This document shows positions 34,819-48,550 of a stretch of DNA of 64,000 bases, piece after piece. A program made the translations under genes and the position numbers. Under the pieces are notes generated by a model, which worked only from the letters and a program-made list of their open reading frames with translations, had not been told where the DNA came from and made no database searches. Position 1 is the stretch's first letter. Every line of letters starts with the position of its first letter. The DNA comes from Paramecium pentaurelia (lineage: Eukaryota > Ciliophora > Oligohymenophorea > Peniculida > Parameciidae). The stretch is from positions 187,515-251,514 of the forward strand of contig CAJJDO010000139.1 in the NCBI GenBank assembly GCA_905183005.1, read 5' to 3'.

Positions 34819-35131
34819 TTCAGTAATAGTTCTTTAATTCCAAACTTTTTATTTTTAATTTCATATAATGATTAATAATTATAAATATAAAAAAATAATA
34901 AGATTAATAATTTTTATTAATGACTGATTATTTCTATAATTTATACTAACTTAATTATTTACTAATAAATTGATTTTACAAATATAAGTTAATCATAATT
35001 TAGATAAAGATGATATTAAAAAATACATATATATACGAGAATTCATATTTTTATTATTTCACAAATTTAGAATTTATAAATTGTTATTATGGAGAGTTCA
35101 TAAATGAAAGTATCAAAAATGTGTTAAGCTA
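34819..35131. other. Spacer between the two tRNA loci
   Basis: About 310 bases of AT-rich sequence; no features recognised. Confidence 0.5.
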
Positions 35132-35205
35132 GCCCTCCTAGCTCAGTTGGTCAGAGCGTTGGCCTTTTAAGCCAAATGTCAAGGGTTCGACCCCCTTGGA
35201 GGGCG
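35132..35205 (+). tRNA. tRNA-Lys (anticodon TTT)
   Basis: A complete cloverleaf: acceptor GCCCTCC/GGAGGGC, D arm TAGCTCAGTTGGTCAGAGC, and anticodon stem TTGGC/GCCAA with loop CTTTTAA giving anticodon TTT. The T arm is AAGGG-TTCGACC-CCCTT. No intron. A T-rich tract starts 3 bases after the gene and acts as the polymerase III terminator. It decodes AAA (and AAG by wobble) as lysine. Confidence 0.95.
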
Positions 35206-36101
35206 GTTCTTTTTTATTTTTTATTTTTCATAATTAATACAATTTTAAATTTAATAATTATCTCTGGTTTTTAAATGTAAAAATACTTATTCTAATGATC
35301 AAATTGCTACAATTACTAATTCAGTTACTATAACATTTAATTTACAAATACTCTCTACTAAAACTGTACATGGATATTACATAAATAAAGATAAAAATTA
35401 ATTATAATTAGATTAAAATAATAATTTCTGTTCATAATGATATCTTCTGATTATTTAAATAATATATTTATTTAATTAATGAAACTATTCTATATATAAA
35501 AATATATTGAAATAAAAGGATATATAATAAATCATTAAAAGAAGGAGAATAATTTATTTTCTCTCTATATCAATAATCAATCTCCTTATCCTATGATAGA
35601 ATCAAAGGTTACTTTAGTTATAGAAAGTTCTTTTTAATTTGAAATCAATTTACAATTAAAAACTTACCATTACTGATTATTTTATTTAAATATTTAACAA
35701 TCCTTCCATTTTTTCTACTTCAACTTAGTTTAATTTTGACTGATATTCTTATGTTTTATTTTATCTCCCTCAACTTTTCAATTTAATTTAATTTTTCTCT
35801 TTTTCTATTCTCTTTATGCAAACCACAATATTTCAAATATATGTAGTTCATCAATCATTATTTCTATAAAATATTCCATATTAATTTGAATACAAATCAT
35901 TATATACTTTCTTGAACATTTTCAGGTTTTAATAAATACTATATACTCTTTTTAATATGATGATCTATCTATAGAACTATCTAAAGCTTTGTTATCAATT
36001 TGAGATTAATTAGATATAAATAGTTAATAAGAACAAGCCTAATATGCTGAATTATATTTAACTAATTACATCAAAATATTGTTTGATTAAATAAAATTTT
36101 T
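35206..36101. other. Intergenic region with weak minus-strand coding-like fragments
   Basis: About 900 bases. On the minus strand near 35690-35860 there is a Lys-rich frame (LHKENRKREKLNQIEKLREI) that may be a gene remnant, but no start, intron or homologue could be assigned. Confidence 0.35.
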
Positions 36102-36707
36102 ATGAACACATACATTAATAGGATAAATCCAAAAACTAATACGACAATGTAGATAGTTTTTTTGGCAGCTGCTGGTGTATGGTTAATTATTTTGTTATTT
36201 TCAAATTATCAATTTTCAAAATTGGAGTAGAATGGAGAATAGCTAGAATGCAAATTAAAATATGATGGGAATAAGAAATGCAAGTTAAATGACAAATTAT
36301 TGTTTAAAATAAAAATTAGTGGTTCAGACTGTTATGATTAATATGTATGTAATACAATTTTAGCTGCTTATCCTATTACAATAATTGATATAGTTCTAAT
36401 TGTAATAGCATTAACAATGTGTTTATTAAAATAATCCAATTTACCAGGGAATACAATCACTTTCAATTACGTATCCATTATTTCAGTTGCAGTATCAGCA
36501 ATAACATTATTTGTACTATCAATTATTTTGATGTCGGCTATTAATAATTACGATCTCCAAGCCTGGGTGATTGTGTCTTAATTTTTAGTTTCATTAATCT
36601 TATTTGCCAGTCTAATTTTTATAAGAAGGGAAGAACAATTATCCTCAGAGATAATGAAATAAGAATAATTGAATAATATGGAGATTAAGTAATATGTTGT
36701 GTATTGA
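36102..36707 (+). CDS. Four-transmembrane protein, unknown family
   Basis: An intronless 201-residue protein with four hydrophobic helices: MQIVFLAAAGVWLIILLF, ILAAYPITIIDIVLIVIAL, VSIISVAVSAITLFVLSIIL, and WVIVSQFLVSLILFASLIF. Between helices 1 and 2 is a loop with four cysteines (ECKL, KCKL, DCYDQYVC), which could form disulphides in a tetraspanin- or claudin-like arrangement. N- and C-termini would be cytosolic. No CCG signature of tetraspanins is present, so the family is not assigned. It is convergent with the Ca-ATPase gene. Confidence 0.75.
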
Positions 36708-36757
36708 TTATAAAATAAAATAATTTTCTTATTTACATATATATCTATATTGATATC

Positions 36758-39700
36758 TCATTTTGCAGTTGAATAGATATATTTAGACAACCAAAAGACG
36801 ATCATGGCTCCAAAAGATAAAATTAAACAAAATAGATTTTCAAATATTGTTAAAGGAGCAGTTTTAAAGTACTTGCCTCCAGCATAAATGATAACCTATT
36901 GAATTATTATCAAGCCAATAATCATCACAGTAAATGGTTTATTCTTTTGGATACCTTCAAAGACATTGTATTCATGCTAACCAATTCTACGACTGCATAT
37001 TAAATTGACAATCTAGAAATTGGCAGTTAAATGATAGACTAGAGTATAATGAACAGCCCATTCAGAAACAAATTCTGCTCCTAAAGCATGCAAATCATGT
37101 TTATAAGATGGCCTATGATATAATTGAAAAAATATTACTCAATGCCAAACATCATAGGAGTTAAAAATAGAACAATTAAGGTGGCCAAATATTAAAATAC
37201 TGCTTATGTACAAGTCATTTATAATAAAAACTTGTCAATAATATTTTCTCCCCTTTTTGCAGGTTTTGTTCTATTTAATATATCATCTTAAGGAATTTCA
37301 GTACTTAGGGCAACAGCTGAAAAAATATCTTATACTCTAAAAATGATATAATAATATTACAAACTCAACCATATGACTTCTAATACAGTGTATGGTTATT
37401 ATTTCAAAACAATAGAGGCAGTAAGCATAATAGCAATAGAATTCAAAAAGAAACTCAATTAGAAATAGATGAATCTTTTGATATTTAAGAAAATGTTTCT
37501 GCCATATTTCATACATAATTCTATTCCATCTAATTTATCATCCATCAAGATTACTCCACTACATTCTCTAGCAATATTAGTTGCAGTTTTTCCTAATGTG
37601 ATTCCAACAGCTGCAGTTTATAAAGCAATAGCATCATTATTACCATCTCCAACATATCCAATAGTTGATTCATTAATATTAGAATAAACTTCCAAAAATT
37701 AATGTTTTTAATGTTAATTTAGATCTGCTAATATTTATAATACTTTATTCATATTAGATACAGACTAAGATTTAAATATAAATAAAATACTTTGCAAGCT
37801 ATGGCATCATCTAATATTTCTGGAATTTTAGATACTATATTTCTTTCATTAACTTCTTAATGTGTATAATATATTTTAGAATCATTTAATATCTTTCTAA
37901 TTCTAATTACATATTCTTAGAAATTCAAAATCAATATTGTTTTTAATGCTGCTGAAGATGAAATTTATTAATGATCAAATTTATTATTCAAAAGTGGAGC
38001 AATTTCATCTTATGGACATTCCATAATTGCTGATGTAATTTTGATTGCTTATTATTCATCAATAGGAATAAATGGTGGTTCTATTATAATTGGTTAATGT
38101 TCCATTTAAGAAGATTTAGGTAAATGTTCACTAATTCTTTATATTTCATGATCTGCTTAATCACTACTTACCCAACCTAATTATTTGGCTACATTAACTG
38201 CATTTACTCTAGTATCACCAGTCAATATCATAACATTCATACTACCCATTTTCAATGCACTATCTAATCTCTTTGCTTCTTATCTAATATCATCTCTCAT
38301 TGCTAAAGTTCCAATAAAAGTAAAATTATTTTAAGATATTAATTAATTCCAATCTTATTCAATTAAATTATTTATTTAAACATCTCTATATGCAAATGAT
38401 ATTGTTTTAAGTGATTAAGAATTATAATTTAAAACAGCTTTCTTTTCTAAATCTAAAAATTCTTAAGTCATTACTTGATTACAACAATCTTACAATTTAA
38501 AACGTCCTGGTTCATATAATTCAAAATCCCTATTATCTGGAATAGATATATTAAGTTAACTACATTTTTCAATAATTTCTTTGGATTTACCTTTCAAAAT
38601 GATTCTATATTTATCACCTCTTATCTATAAAATTTCAGTATGAAATCCATAATTATTAATTGGAATAGTTTTTCTTATTTAATTCTTTAAATCTTATTAA
38701 TATTCATAAACAAATTCTCTTTTCAATTTCATTTCCACATAATCAATTAGTGCAACATCCAATCTATTACCACTCCAATCACTTTTCATAGTTCCATCAA
38801 AAATACTATTAGATTTAATAGATTTTGAAGATGAACTCTTTGATTTTTAAGATTTCTTATTTGATTTTCCACTATGTTCAGATTGATATTCTTCTTACTC
38901 AATCTATTTAATTTAATTAATAATATCTTCTGATAAAAAAGCTGAATTTGTAGATAATACTGCTTCTGCTAACATTCTAAATATAGGATCATGAGATTGC
39001 AAATTATGATATCTTTCTTCACTTGCAATATGAACATTACTAACTTTGAGATTATTATAAGTTAATGTTCCAGTTTTATCAAAACATATAGTATCAATAC
39101 CTCCCAAAACTTAACAAACATGTAAATTTCTAATAACAATATCTTTTTATCTCAATTTAGCAATTGAAAATGCTAATGATAATGTTACAATTAATGGTAA
39201 TCCTTCTGGAATAGAGAGTACTATAATTAGAAAAGCATCAATAAAATCTGATAAAACCTTTTTTAAAGCAAATTAAGAGAATATTTTAACTTGTAATTCT
39301 TATAATTCTCTAACCATATATAATTCTAAAATAATAAACATAGCTAATGCACTCATGCAACCAATAAATACTAAAAATTTAGCTAATGTTTCTAATGCTT
39401 TTGCTAATGGAGATCTTTCATCATGAATCAATTCTTCTTCCCCTTCCTCCTTTATTTAATTATCATTTTTCATTCTGTTTGCATATGTAAATTTACCCAC
39501 TGCTAAAACTATCATTTTTGCTGTTCCCTCAAAAATATTGCTACCTCCTCTTACAAAACAATTCTTTCCTCTTGATATAGGTTATTTAGATAATGAATCA
39601 GTTAAACCAGTAATCATACTTTCATCCACTTCTATAGTTTCAGTACCATCTATAAGTAATCCATCTACAGTTACATTATCTCCTGGTTTTATTGTAATAA

Positions 39701-40249
39701 TATCTCCTACAACAAGATCAAGATGATTCAATTATTAAGTAATACCATTTCTAACAACTTAAAACAATTTCTTTTATTGTTCTTCCTATTCCAAATACAA
39801 TTATCTAAATTATTTTTCCTTTCTATAATCTGTCATAGCTCCAATGATCACTACTGCACAAATAGCAATCAGAATTGAAAATGCTTACACAATCTATTCA
39901 AATGGTTCTTCTGAGAAAAAAGCCATCAAAAACATTATTACTGTTGCAAGTGCTAATATTCGAATACAAAAATCCTTGCTCTATTTGTACATACACATAT
40001 AAAAAGGAGATAAAGCAGGTGGATCCAACTTATTACTACCAAATTACTCTACTCTATCGCTCACATCTTATATTCCACTTTTTGGATCACTTTCTAAACT
40101 TCTGTATATTTATTCAACACCCCTTCTATTTACATGACAACTTACCCTATTTCATCTAATATTTAGGTCGATTGACCAGATTACAAGTTGCCTGTATCAA
40201 AAATACTTTACAATTAAGGATAAGATATCTAAAACCTTTACTAATCCAT
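36758..40249 (-). CDS. P-type Ca2+-ATPase, plasma-membrane (PMCA, P2B) type
   Basis: Exports calcium from the cytosol using ATP. The N-terminus (QSIFDTGNLQSGQSTQILDE) matches the PMCA pre-TM region. An intron near 40128-40150 joins it to GVEQIYRSLESDPKSG. Visible in order: actuator ITGLTDSL (TGES position), the TM4 ion-binding motif PEGLPL, the phosphorylation site CFDKTGTLT, the nucleotide domain LKGKSKEIIEKC (KGA in most pumps, KGK here), the TGDTR region, and GDGNNDA (usually GDGVNDA). Late helices follow with ALGAEFVSEW. About 1,120 residues. The protein stops soon after the last helix (FWLSKYIYSTAK), so the usual C-terminal calmodulin-binding tail is absent. Introns not fully resolved. 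Confidence 0.9.
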
Positions 40250-40396
40250 AATTGTATTCGTTTTTTAATTATTATATAATATAAAACCTATATATATATA
40301 TCAATATTAATTCCAACTTCACAAAATTACAATCTAAAACAACTCTGTAAATTATTGATCATATAATTTCACATAAATAATATTACAAAATTAGAC

Positions 40397-41324
40397 TCAT
40401 TTCTTTAGTTCCTCTTAATAAATCTAATTTATTAATTTTAATATCTCTTGTTCTCTTTTAAGATTATCCAATCCTTCCTTTATCTTAAAATTCTTATTAA
40501 AAAATCAGAAATTCAATTCATAGTATATGTACTAATCATTTCTATTTATTCACTCCTTCTCTGTATATAATTACTTCTGAATATACTATCTCTTTTTTTA
40601 TTTGATAAAATGTTTTACTTTCAAAATATTCATTATTCTATTAAATTACTGCATTATTCTAAATTATATTAATAATCTAATTACATCTGCTTCAGTAGTA
40701 TGAAAAGTGATAATGGATTTTATTTTATTATCCTTAATTTTTATTTCTTGAATAGTTACATAGTTCTTAAATAATAATTTGAATAAATCTAGTGTATATA
40801 ATTAATCTACTACCTTTATTGTATTTTTAATCTCCTATAAAGATCTTAATTTTGTAACTCAAATTAAATTAATTTTTCTTATTTCTATTTATTGAAATAT
40901 TCTTAAAATTTTCTTTATTCCTCAAGTCTATTAATCACAACATTTAATATATATATATATATTTCTTCTTCATTTACTTTCATCTATCTTATTACTTCTT
41001 CTGATTATCTCTATCTCTCTTAACTGGAAATAGTTCTCTTCTCTTTTTAACATCTGCATATTATTTCTATTTACTAATCATTTTCTTTTGTTCTTATGAT
41101 CTATACTACATATTTATGAATTACTTCTAAATTGTTAATTATAAATTAATATGCTTTTTTATTTTTATAAATCTCTCCTTAGTATTTAAATTCTTATCTG
41201 GATAATAGTATATAGCTAAATCTTTTTATTATAATTTTAATCTACTTTTTATCTTTGTCATATTAATCTCTAGAGTTTCAAATTGATTCCCATTTTGTTT
41301 AATAAAATCGATAATATAATTCAT
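40397..41324 (-). CDS. Coiled-coil protein, unknown function
   Basis: A frame from MNYIIDFIKQNGNQFETLE through Lys/Gln-rich helical sequence, a segment TIQEIKIKDNKIKSIITF, and an end NLKREQEILKLINQ before TGA 40397-40399. At least two frame changes need short introns that I have not all placed; the pieces share composition and order. The start lies 14 bp from the stop of the next minus-strand gene. No family recognised. Confidence 0.55.
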
Positions 41325-41338
41325 AATAATTTATATAT

Positions 41339-41758
41339 TCATAGTCCTAATTCACGTTTTAATTTATCTAATCTCTCTCTAGCAGCCTTAATCTTTTCAG
41401 TTTCTAAATGTTCATGAATATATTCATCTATTAATTAATTTTATTCTGCTTGACTTTGTTATAATTTTTCTTAATATTTATTTATATTATCATTAAGCAG
41501 TTAAATCTCTGATGCCAATTTAGAAATAGTATGTTCATTCTATCTTACTTATTCTCTCAATTCTATTTATTTTAACCCTCTCTTTTTAAGTTGTTCCTTA
41601 TTCACCTCATCATCTGGATTATCATCTTCTTCTATAACATCTGTTGACCATAACATTTTATGGTTATCAAATTCATATCTAATATTATCCACAACAAATT
41701 GTATTTTCTTGAGAGCATATTCTTGGAAAAAAGAAAACTATTAATTTGCAGAAGCCAT
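41339..41758 (-). CDS. Small coiled-coil protein, unknown function
   Basis: An intronless 139-residue protein. The N-terminal part (FFQEYALKKIQFVVDNIRYE) precedes an acidic patch (EEDDNPDDE). A continuous coiled coil follows to the end (SKLASEIQLLNDNINKYQEK; KAARERLDKLKREL). This layout is common among kinetochore and basal-body subunits, but nothing specific supports a name. It abuts the next minus-strand gene, with 14 bp between them. Confidence 0.7.
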
Positions 41759-42153
41759 TATAATTTAAATTTATTAATCAATTCAAATTTGTAATCAATA
41801 ATAAGTTTATAAATTCTAGATTATTTCATAAAAATTAGATATATATCTAGAATTATGTAGAATTAATTTTAAGAAAAAATAATAGCATGAAAATGAAAAT
41901 GAAATGAACCTCTCATAATTAAATATTTAGTGATTTTAGTTCATGTTTCAATTATAATTAGTTTGTTCATAAAATTATAAATTTAGGTTAATTCTATAGT
42001 AATTGATGATTTAAATATTTAACAAGTGAATCATTTAAAAACTTCTATAAAAACAACTAAGAAGATACATGCTAATTCTTAATAAAATATATTTATAATA
42101 TAAACTGATTTATTATTATTTAATTTTATAGAAATCATTTATTACTCATAATT
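41759..42153. other. Intergenic spacer
   Basis: About 395 bases between two minus-strand genes; AT-rich, no features recognised. Confidence 0.5.
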
Positions 42154-45100
42154 TCATAAATTCCTTCTAATATTCTATCTATTTTGATCATTTAATGCAT
42201 TTCTTACAATATGTTAATATTAATTTAATAAAATAATCTTTGAAATTTAATCTACTTTTTCCATATCTAATTTATAATTATTCCAATCTTGATTATGATA
42301 TGTAATTTATTCTAATTCTTAGCCTAGGTTATTATAAAATAATGTTAAAAAATTAACTAATTATATTGGATAAGATGTTATTATAACTTTACCTGAACTT
42401 AAACAAACATAAATTGAATGGCCATTGTGTTCCTCTTCAATATGAATAGTTAAATTTCCAAATTATTTATTCTAACATGATCCTAAGCAGAATGTTTTTA
42501 AACATAATAAACATAAAGCAATATCTTTACTTTTTTAAAAATTATAATTAAAGAATCCACATTTTTTACATAAATTCTTAATATATCTATGTCTAAATAT
42601 TTCAAAATTATTTCCTAATAGTATGGCTATTTAATTAGATATTTCATTTTGAATTTAATAGAAATCTGTTATAAAACTTAATTATTTTGTATTTTTTTCT
42701 TATTTAAATAGTTTCTCATTAAATTCTATATCAAAACAACTAAATAAAATTTTAACTATATCATCATTTTAAACTGGTAATGATAATAAAATATTTGATA
42801 TTTCTTATTCATAATCATTTTTACTAATTAATTTCATCACATAATTTTCAATTAATAAAAGTAAATCCAATATAAATATTTATCCTCTTTTAAAATTAAG
42901 TATATTTTATTTATAATTTATTTTATTATAAGTATACTATAAAATCTTGAAAAATTGTTAGAAAATCTATATTTTACTAGATCTCTAAAAGTCAACTTTT
43001 TAAACAAAAATTTAGATCAAAATATTATTAAGTATTTAATAGAATATTTCAAATAAAATCAAATTTTCTTAATCTTTATATTTTTAAAAGAATTATTAAT
43101 CTAAATTTAATTCAATCAGAACTGCCTATACTTCTAAATTAAATTAATCAAAATGAATATCAAGTTCAGTCATTGGTAATAATATATTGCAACTTTATTA
43201 ACAAATAGGACAATGAGAACTGATCCATTAAGGTAAATTTTGTTGATATAAATTTTTAAATGATTTTGTTAAACATTCAAAATGAAACTAATGTTTACAA
43301 CTAGATATATTTAATAGATTAAAAGCTTAAGCATTTAATTCATTATGTAGTGCTGTTGGCATAATTTCATATAGACTTTACTTTGCAAATGTTTAGATAA
43401 AAATTGGAGTATATTTATCATTGTTGTTTAAATGTAATTTACATGATTAACAATAGTCATTTTCATCAAATTTTTGTTATAGTAATTCTGATTAAAGATT
43501 GACATCTAATTAATTATTAAATTAAATTTATTTCTCTAGATATTTATTCTTCATCTTAGATTTATCAAAAACCTATTTTTAAATATTTTATTCTTTAAAG
43601 GTATTTGATTCTTTTTCAAATAATTATTTTAAATTATTAATGATCTAATTTAAATATTCAGCACCTTTTTAATCATTCTAACTTTAATGTTAAATAAGTG
43701 ATTAAATTAATTCAAATAATTCTTCATCAATCTTATTTTATTATTTAGATAAAATAATTATCAAATAATTCAATAATTGATAAGCTTATAATGTTTATTA
43801 TTATTAAATTTTTTAAATCAACTAAGTAATAAATGGTTTATTAGTAAGTAGGATAAAAATATCAAAAAATATTGAATTTGAATTTTATTTCATTTACTTT
43901 ATGATATCATCTGCTCTGTATTGAATGTAATTTCCAAAATTGATAAATTCTTATGATTTTCTTTGATCAATTAATCTGTCTAAAAGTTGTCCATATATAG
44001 TTTTATTTTTATAAAATAAGATTGGATCAAAATATAATTATAAATCTTTTTTTAAAGTAAATTTTTTAGATATCTAATCTAATTAACATACTTGTTATAC
44101 AAAATTTTACAGTGATTAATCTGTTTTTATTTTTAATTATTATACGTATTTCTCTATATCAGTATAACTTAAACTTGATGATAGATTGAATATATTTATT
44201 ATAGTATAATTAATTGCAGATTTAAGTTCATCAGGATATATATCTATTTTTTCTTCAACCATTTATAAAACATTCCAAAATTCTAATTCTGATGCCATTA
44301 TGCTTAAGAGTATAAAACTAAAATTTATATGAATAATTACTTATAAATTTAAGATTCTATAATTTTATCAGGTATTCTGAATTTTTTAAATATTTCATCA
44401 AAAAACTATAATCCATCCTATTCAAATAAAAATAGGTATAATTTTATGCAAGCAAGATCAATAGATTCCATCTAACTTTAAATTTTATTTATGCTTGAAT
44501 ATTTAAAGTATAACCTCTTTTACTAATCAAAATTAAAAGTAATCAGATTTTAAAGAGAATCAACTAATAAATAATTAAACAATAGCCTTAAATCCTACAA
44601 ATTTTCTATTCTAAGAACTTACATCAAATGGTTAAGAAATTATTATTTATCTTTAAAAGAGCCTTCAAAATATTCAAGTACTAATAATTCAATAAAAATT
44701 AGATTTGCAATAATTGGTCTTTTTAAAAGCTTTAGACTTAATTTATTGTATGAATCACATATTTATTTTTGATTTTATGAAGTAAATTCAGTATTTAAGT
44801 AATTTAAATAAAAATTATCGATTTATTCAAAATTCATATAATTTTAAATATCTTAATTTAATTTTTAATAACACTATTACAAAATAATTCTTGATAGATT
44901 TCTTTTTCCAATAATTTTAGGCATAAGACTTCTTAAACTTTAAAACATTCTATTAAATATGTTAAGTTATAGTGATTAATAGCTAATTATTAAAGCAGCA
45001 TTAATTAAGTCATTTTATTAAACACCAAGTTTATCTATTTAATAATTTTACTATTATTTTTTTACATTATAAAATGAATGAATCAATTAAGTAAAAATAA

Positions 45101-46466
45101 ATTATCTTTTTTGAAAATCTTCATAATCATTTTAAGTAATGATATTTTCTTAAAAAGAATCAAATTTATCATCTAATACTTATTTTAATGAATTAATTAG
45201 TGCATATTTAAACCATGTGCAATCTAATCTAAATGATAAAAGATTTAAATGTAAAAAGGAAAAATCTTATCCAAAATCTATATCTTTAAAATATATATCT
45301 TAACATTTAATTAAGCTTTATAGATAATGAGAACAATTTTAAGGTAAGAAAAATATTTCTAACATTTTTTAAGTACAAAATTATGTATGTTAACCTCTAA
45401 AAGTGGTTATATAAATCTAAACAAAATTATGATTATTATCAAGTTTTTCTTATTAAATTTATTATGCTACTGTATTTTCTATTGTTTAGAGATTAATATT
45501 ATTTTGTTCTTCATCATAATTTTCTAAATCTTCATATATGCCTTATAACAATTTAAAAACTTTTTAATTTTCAAATAAAAAATAATGTAATTTGTGATAA
45601 TTATTCATAAAAATAACATGTGTTAACTGTTTAAATTCATCATCAGCATGAAAAGCATAAAAAATTTTTTCTATTTTTTCTCCTTGAAAAGGTCCTAAAG
45701 ATTCTAATACTAATTATCTTTCAAAAATATTTTCTAATATCATTTAATTGGAGTTCTCATCAATTTATTATAATATAGAAGTTATTAAAAAGAGATTCTT
45801 ATGATTTACTTCAATGAACCAAGATATATATTAAATTAATATATTGTGATAAAATAGTGCTTTGTTAAAACTTTCATAATAGTCTTATAATTGAATTATA
45901 TCTATCAATTTTGTGAAATTTTTCTTCACAGCTAAATGATAAATTTTAACATAAAATGGAATATTAGTACTCTTAGGTTTGATCTCAAGGTATAATTAAT
46001 TTAATATGTTATTGAGACATTTTAGAAAAATTTAAGTGTTATTTTAGACATCCTCAGATATTTAAGCTATAATTTCTTGTTTATTAATCTTAGCATGACC
46101 TTGATGATGATCACAAATTCCTAAATTAAGAGAATTTATATCTCCACAATCACAACAACCACTGCTATCTCTAAGTGCAAACTTATGATCTAAAATATCA
46201 TACATAATACTTATGTGTTTTTTAATATCGAAACATTTGATGCAAATCATATGATTAAAATCTCCAGAACAATCAAAACATTGAAAACTCAAACTACCTT
46301 TATCAATCTGTGCTCCGCATACTGAATGTACTTTTTATGTAATATCTTATTAGTCTTAAGAATGTTTTGAAATCAGAAGATTATATAATTCATCCATTTC
46401 TAATTTTCCTTGATGATTATAGTAAAGATCTTCTAATGCTTGTTAAATAAATTCTTTTGACTACAT
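42154..46466 (-). CDS. UBR-type E3 ubiquitin ligase (N-recognin)
   Basis: A large protein of about 1,400 residues that would recognise N-degrons and attach ubiquitin. Near residue 70-140 is the UBR box zinc finger: VCGAQIDKGS, CFDCSGDFNHMICIKC, and SSGCCDCGDI with following histidines (CDHHQGH). A long helical middle follows. Around 43190-43460 there is a RING-H2-like finger: YCQSCK, SCKHQFHFECL and HCPICQQ. The C-terminal region (LCKKCGFF, ALCLLCLKTFC, IHIEEEHNGHS) matches the family's cysteine/histidine-rich UAIN domain. At least one 23-nt intron lies near 44318-44340; not all introns were placed. Stop TGA 42154-42156. Confidence 0.85.
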
Positions 46467-47316
46467 TATTGATTAAAATAGTTAATAAATATTTTTATTT
46501 TTTTGTAATAAATTTAAAAATCAAAGGTTTCATTTATAAATTGTTTTATGGAAAAGAAAGTAAAATTTACATGTATATATAAATATAATATATATATATA
46601 TATATTCTAAACAATATAAGAAAATCAATAATTATTTTAATTTTCTCTTTCATTTATTTTAATATTAAATAAGTATTATTAATAATTTTGTTCATGAATT
46701 AAAATAATTATAGTACAAATTTTAAGCCTATCATATTTGTCTAATTATTTAGAATTAGTATTATTTACATTTATTTTCATTTAAGTATTTAATCTTGATT
46801 TGGAATGATCCAATCGTATTACTTATATAAAACTAATTTAGGATCATTGATATTTGAATAGTTCATTCAAACATATATGAAAATATATGAAATAGACTCT
46901 ATATTTTAGTTAAACTATTCTACATATAAATTGATAATACGTATGAGTATAATACCTTTATTAATAAAAATTCCAATTTTAATATATTTATACAATTTTT
47001 TAAAATTTCAGCAAATTTTTAAAGCAGAATAAAGTCTTGAATTTAAAAAAATGATAGGGAAAAAGACATATTTATATCAATTATCTATTTAACTACTAAA
47101 TTAATTGTAAATTTAATACAAAAGTTAAGTTGATATTGTTTCTTTGATCTTCGAGGAATGTATTATCTATAGATTAAATTTTAGAGATATATAAATTTTT
47201 ATTATATTATTGTTAAATGATGTATTATTATATATAAATAAAGTCTTAAAGAAATTAGTTTAAAGGAATAAATGTTTTGATATATGTTAAATATAAATAT
47301 AAATATAAACATAAAG
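46467..47316. other. Long AT-rich intergenic region with TA dinucleotide tracts
   Basis: About 850 bases, among the most AT-rich of the window, with a run of alternating TA around 46587-46603. No coding or RNA gene recognised. Two minus-strand genes flank it. Confidence 0.5.
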
Positions 47317-48020
47317 TCATTTGTTTTACTCTAATATTCCACTTGAATTACATCGTGATAGTGATTTTTTATTTATACTTCTCTTTCGCAAACGTTCATT
47401 AAATTAATGTTCTTGTTAATTGACACTCTTTTTAATCATAGAGGTGTTTCTAACATTTATTTAATTAATTACTAATCCAATTTCTCATGATATTCATCAA
47501 CCATGCCTTATACTTATTCTGGTTAGTATTTTACAACTTAAATCACTTATTCTTAAATAGCCAGTTTAATAGATTTCTCTTTTTTTTTATTGCGTATATA
47601 ATGTTCATCTTCTTCTATTGGAATTGGTGATAGATTATTAATTTTTTAATTAACAGGTGATTATACTTAAGTGACAAGTTTAGTTTTGAGACAACTAATT
47701 TATTGCATTTCATAAAGTGCATTTTAGATTTTATCAACAAAGTAGTACTTAATGTCATCTTTACGACTGTCATAAAATTCTATGCATTGCTAATACATTT
47801 GCACTACTTGATTAACACGTTCGATAGTGCATTCTTTAACAATCTTTTATTCAAGAGTAGAGAGCATTGTGAAAAATTGTCTAGTAAGTGGTTAAGGACG
47901 ATCTTATTTAAAATATTCTTCAGGTGGTACAATGCACATATCTTCTTGTTAACGAGGATCAGATTTAGTGCGTGATCTACTACCTCCTAATTATTCAAAT
48001 GCTTGTCGAAAAATTCTCAT
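47317..48020 (-). CDS. Uncharacterised protein, about 226 residues
   Basis: One 23-nt intron (47450-47472) near the 3' end brings the basic tail (ERLRKRSINKKSLSRCNS) into frame. The N-terminal half (EEYFKQDRPQPLTRQFFTML; VNQVVQMYQQCIEFYD) looks like a helical folded domain. A linker with SPIPIEEDEHYIRNKKK and a helical segment (VDEYHEKLDQ) follow. Composition and codon use are coding-like and frames sum exactly. No motif recognised. Confidence 0.7.
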
Positions 48021-48550
48021 TCTTAATTTAATAATTAAATGATGTAATTTTAAAAGCAAGAACTCAATGAATAAATATCAAATGTCTAATCTTTGTTATT
48101 TTATATGAATTTTATAGTTTTTCCTACTTAACTAAAGTCAAAATAATATTTAATCGAATTGCAATAATTCTATAATTCATATCAGTATTATATTTCATCA
48201 GAAAGTTCTTTTATCTTATAAATATCATGTTTTATCAATAGAAATCATAAGGACAACCATAAATTTGAATTTATTGAAATGAATATCTAAATATATTGTA
48301 TTATAATAGATGTTCAGTTCATATATTAAAAATGAATCCATATTTTTATATCCAAAGAAACTTAAGAAAGATAAAGAAATATAGGATTGTTTAGAGTTAG
48401 TAGTTACTCTATCCAGGTTTGGGTTACTCAATCATGGATATATATTATTAAAATGGTTTTATGAATCACTCTTACGATTAATTGTAAATTTAAATAGGAT
48501 TATGATTGATAAGGTTGATCAATAATATTATTATAAGATAATCTTTCATC
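48021..48550. other. Divergent spacer
   Basis: About 530 bases between divergent genes. A plus-strand open frame near 48331 (MNPYFYIQRNLRKIKKY) has some protein-like character but no support, and was not called. Confidence 0.4.

Noticed and set aside
46560..46605. Possible CRISPR-like or satellite repeat
   Set aside because: The tract is simple alternating TA sequence; there are no spaced identical repeats, and CRISPR is not expected in a ciliate nucleus.
48331..48530. Plus-strand ORF (MNPYFYIQRNL...) upstream of the second HTH gene
   Set aside because: No homology, no intron signal, and it lies in the likely promoter region between divergent genes; plausible only by chance.
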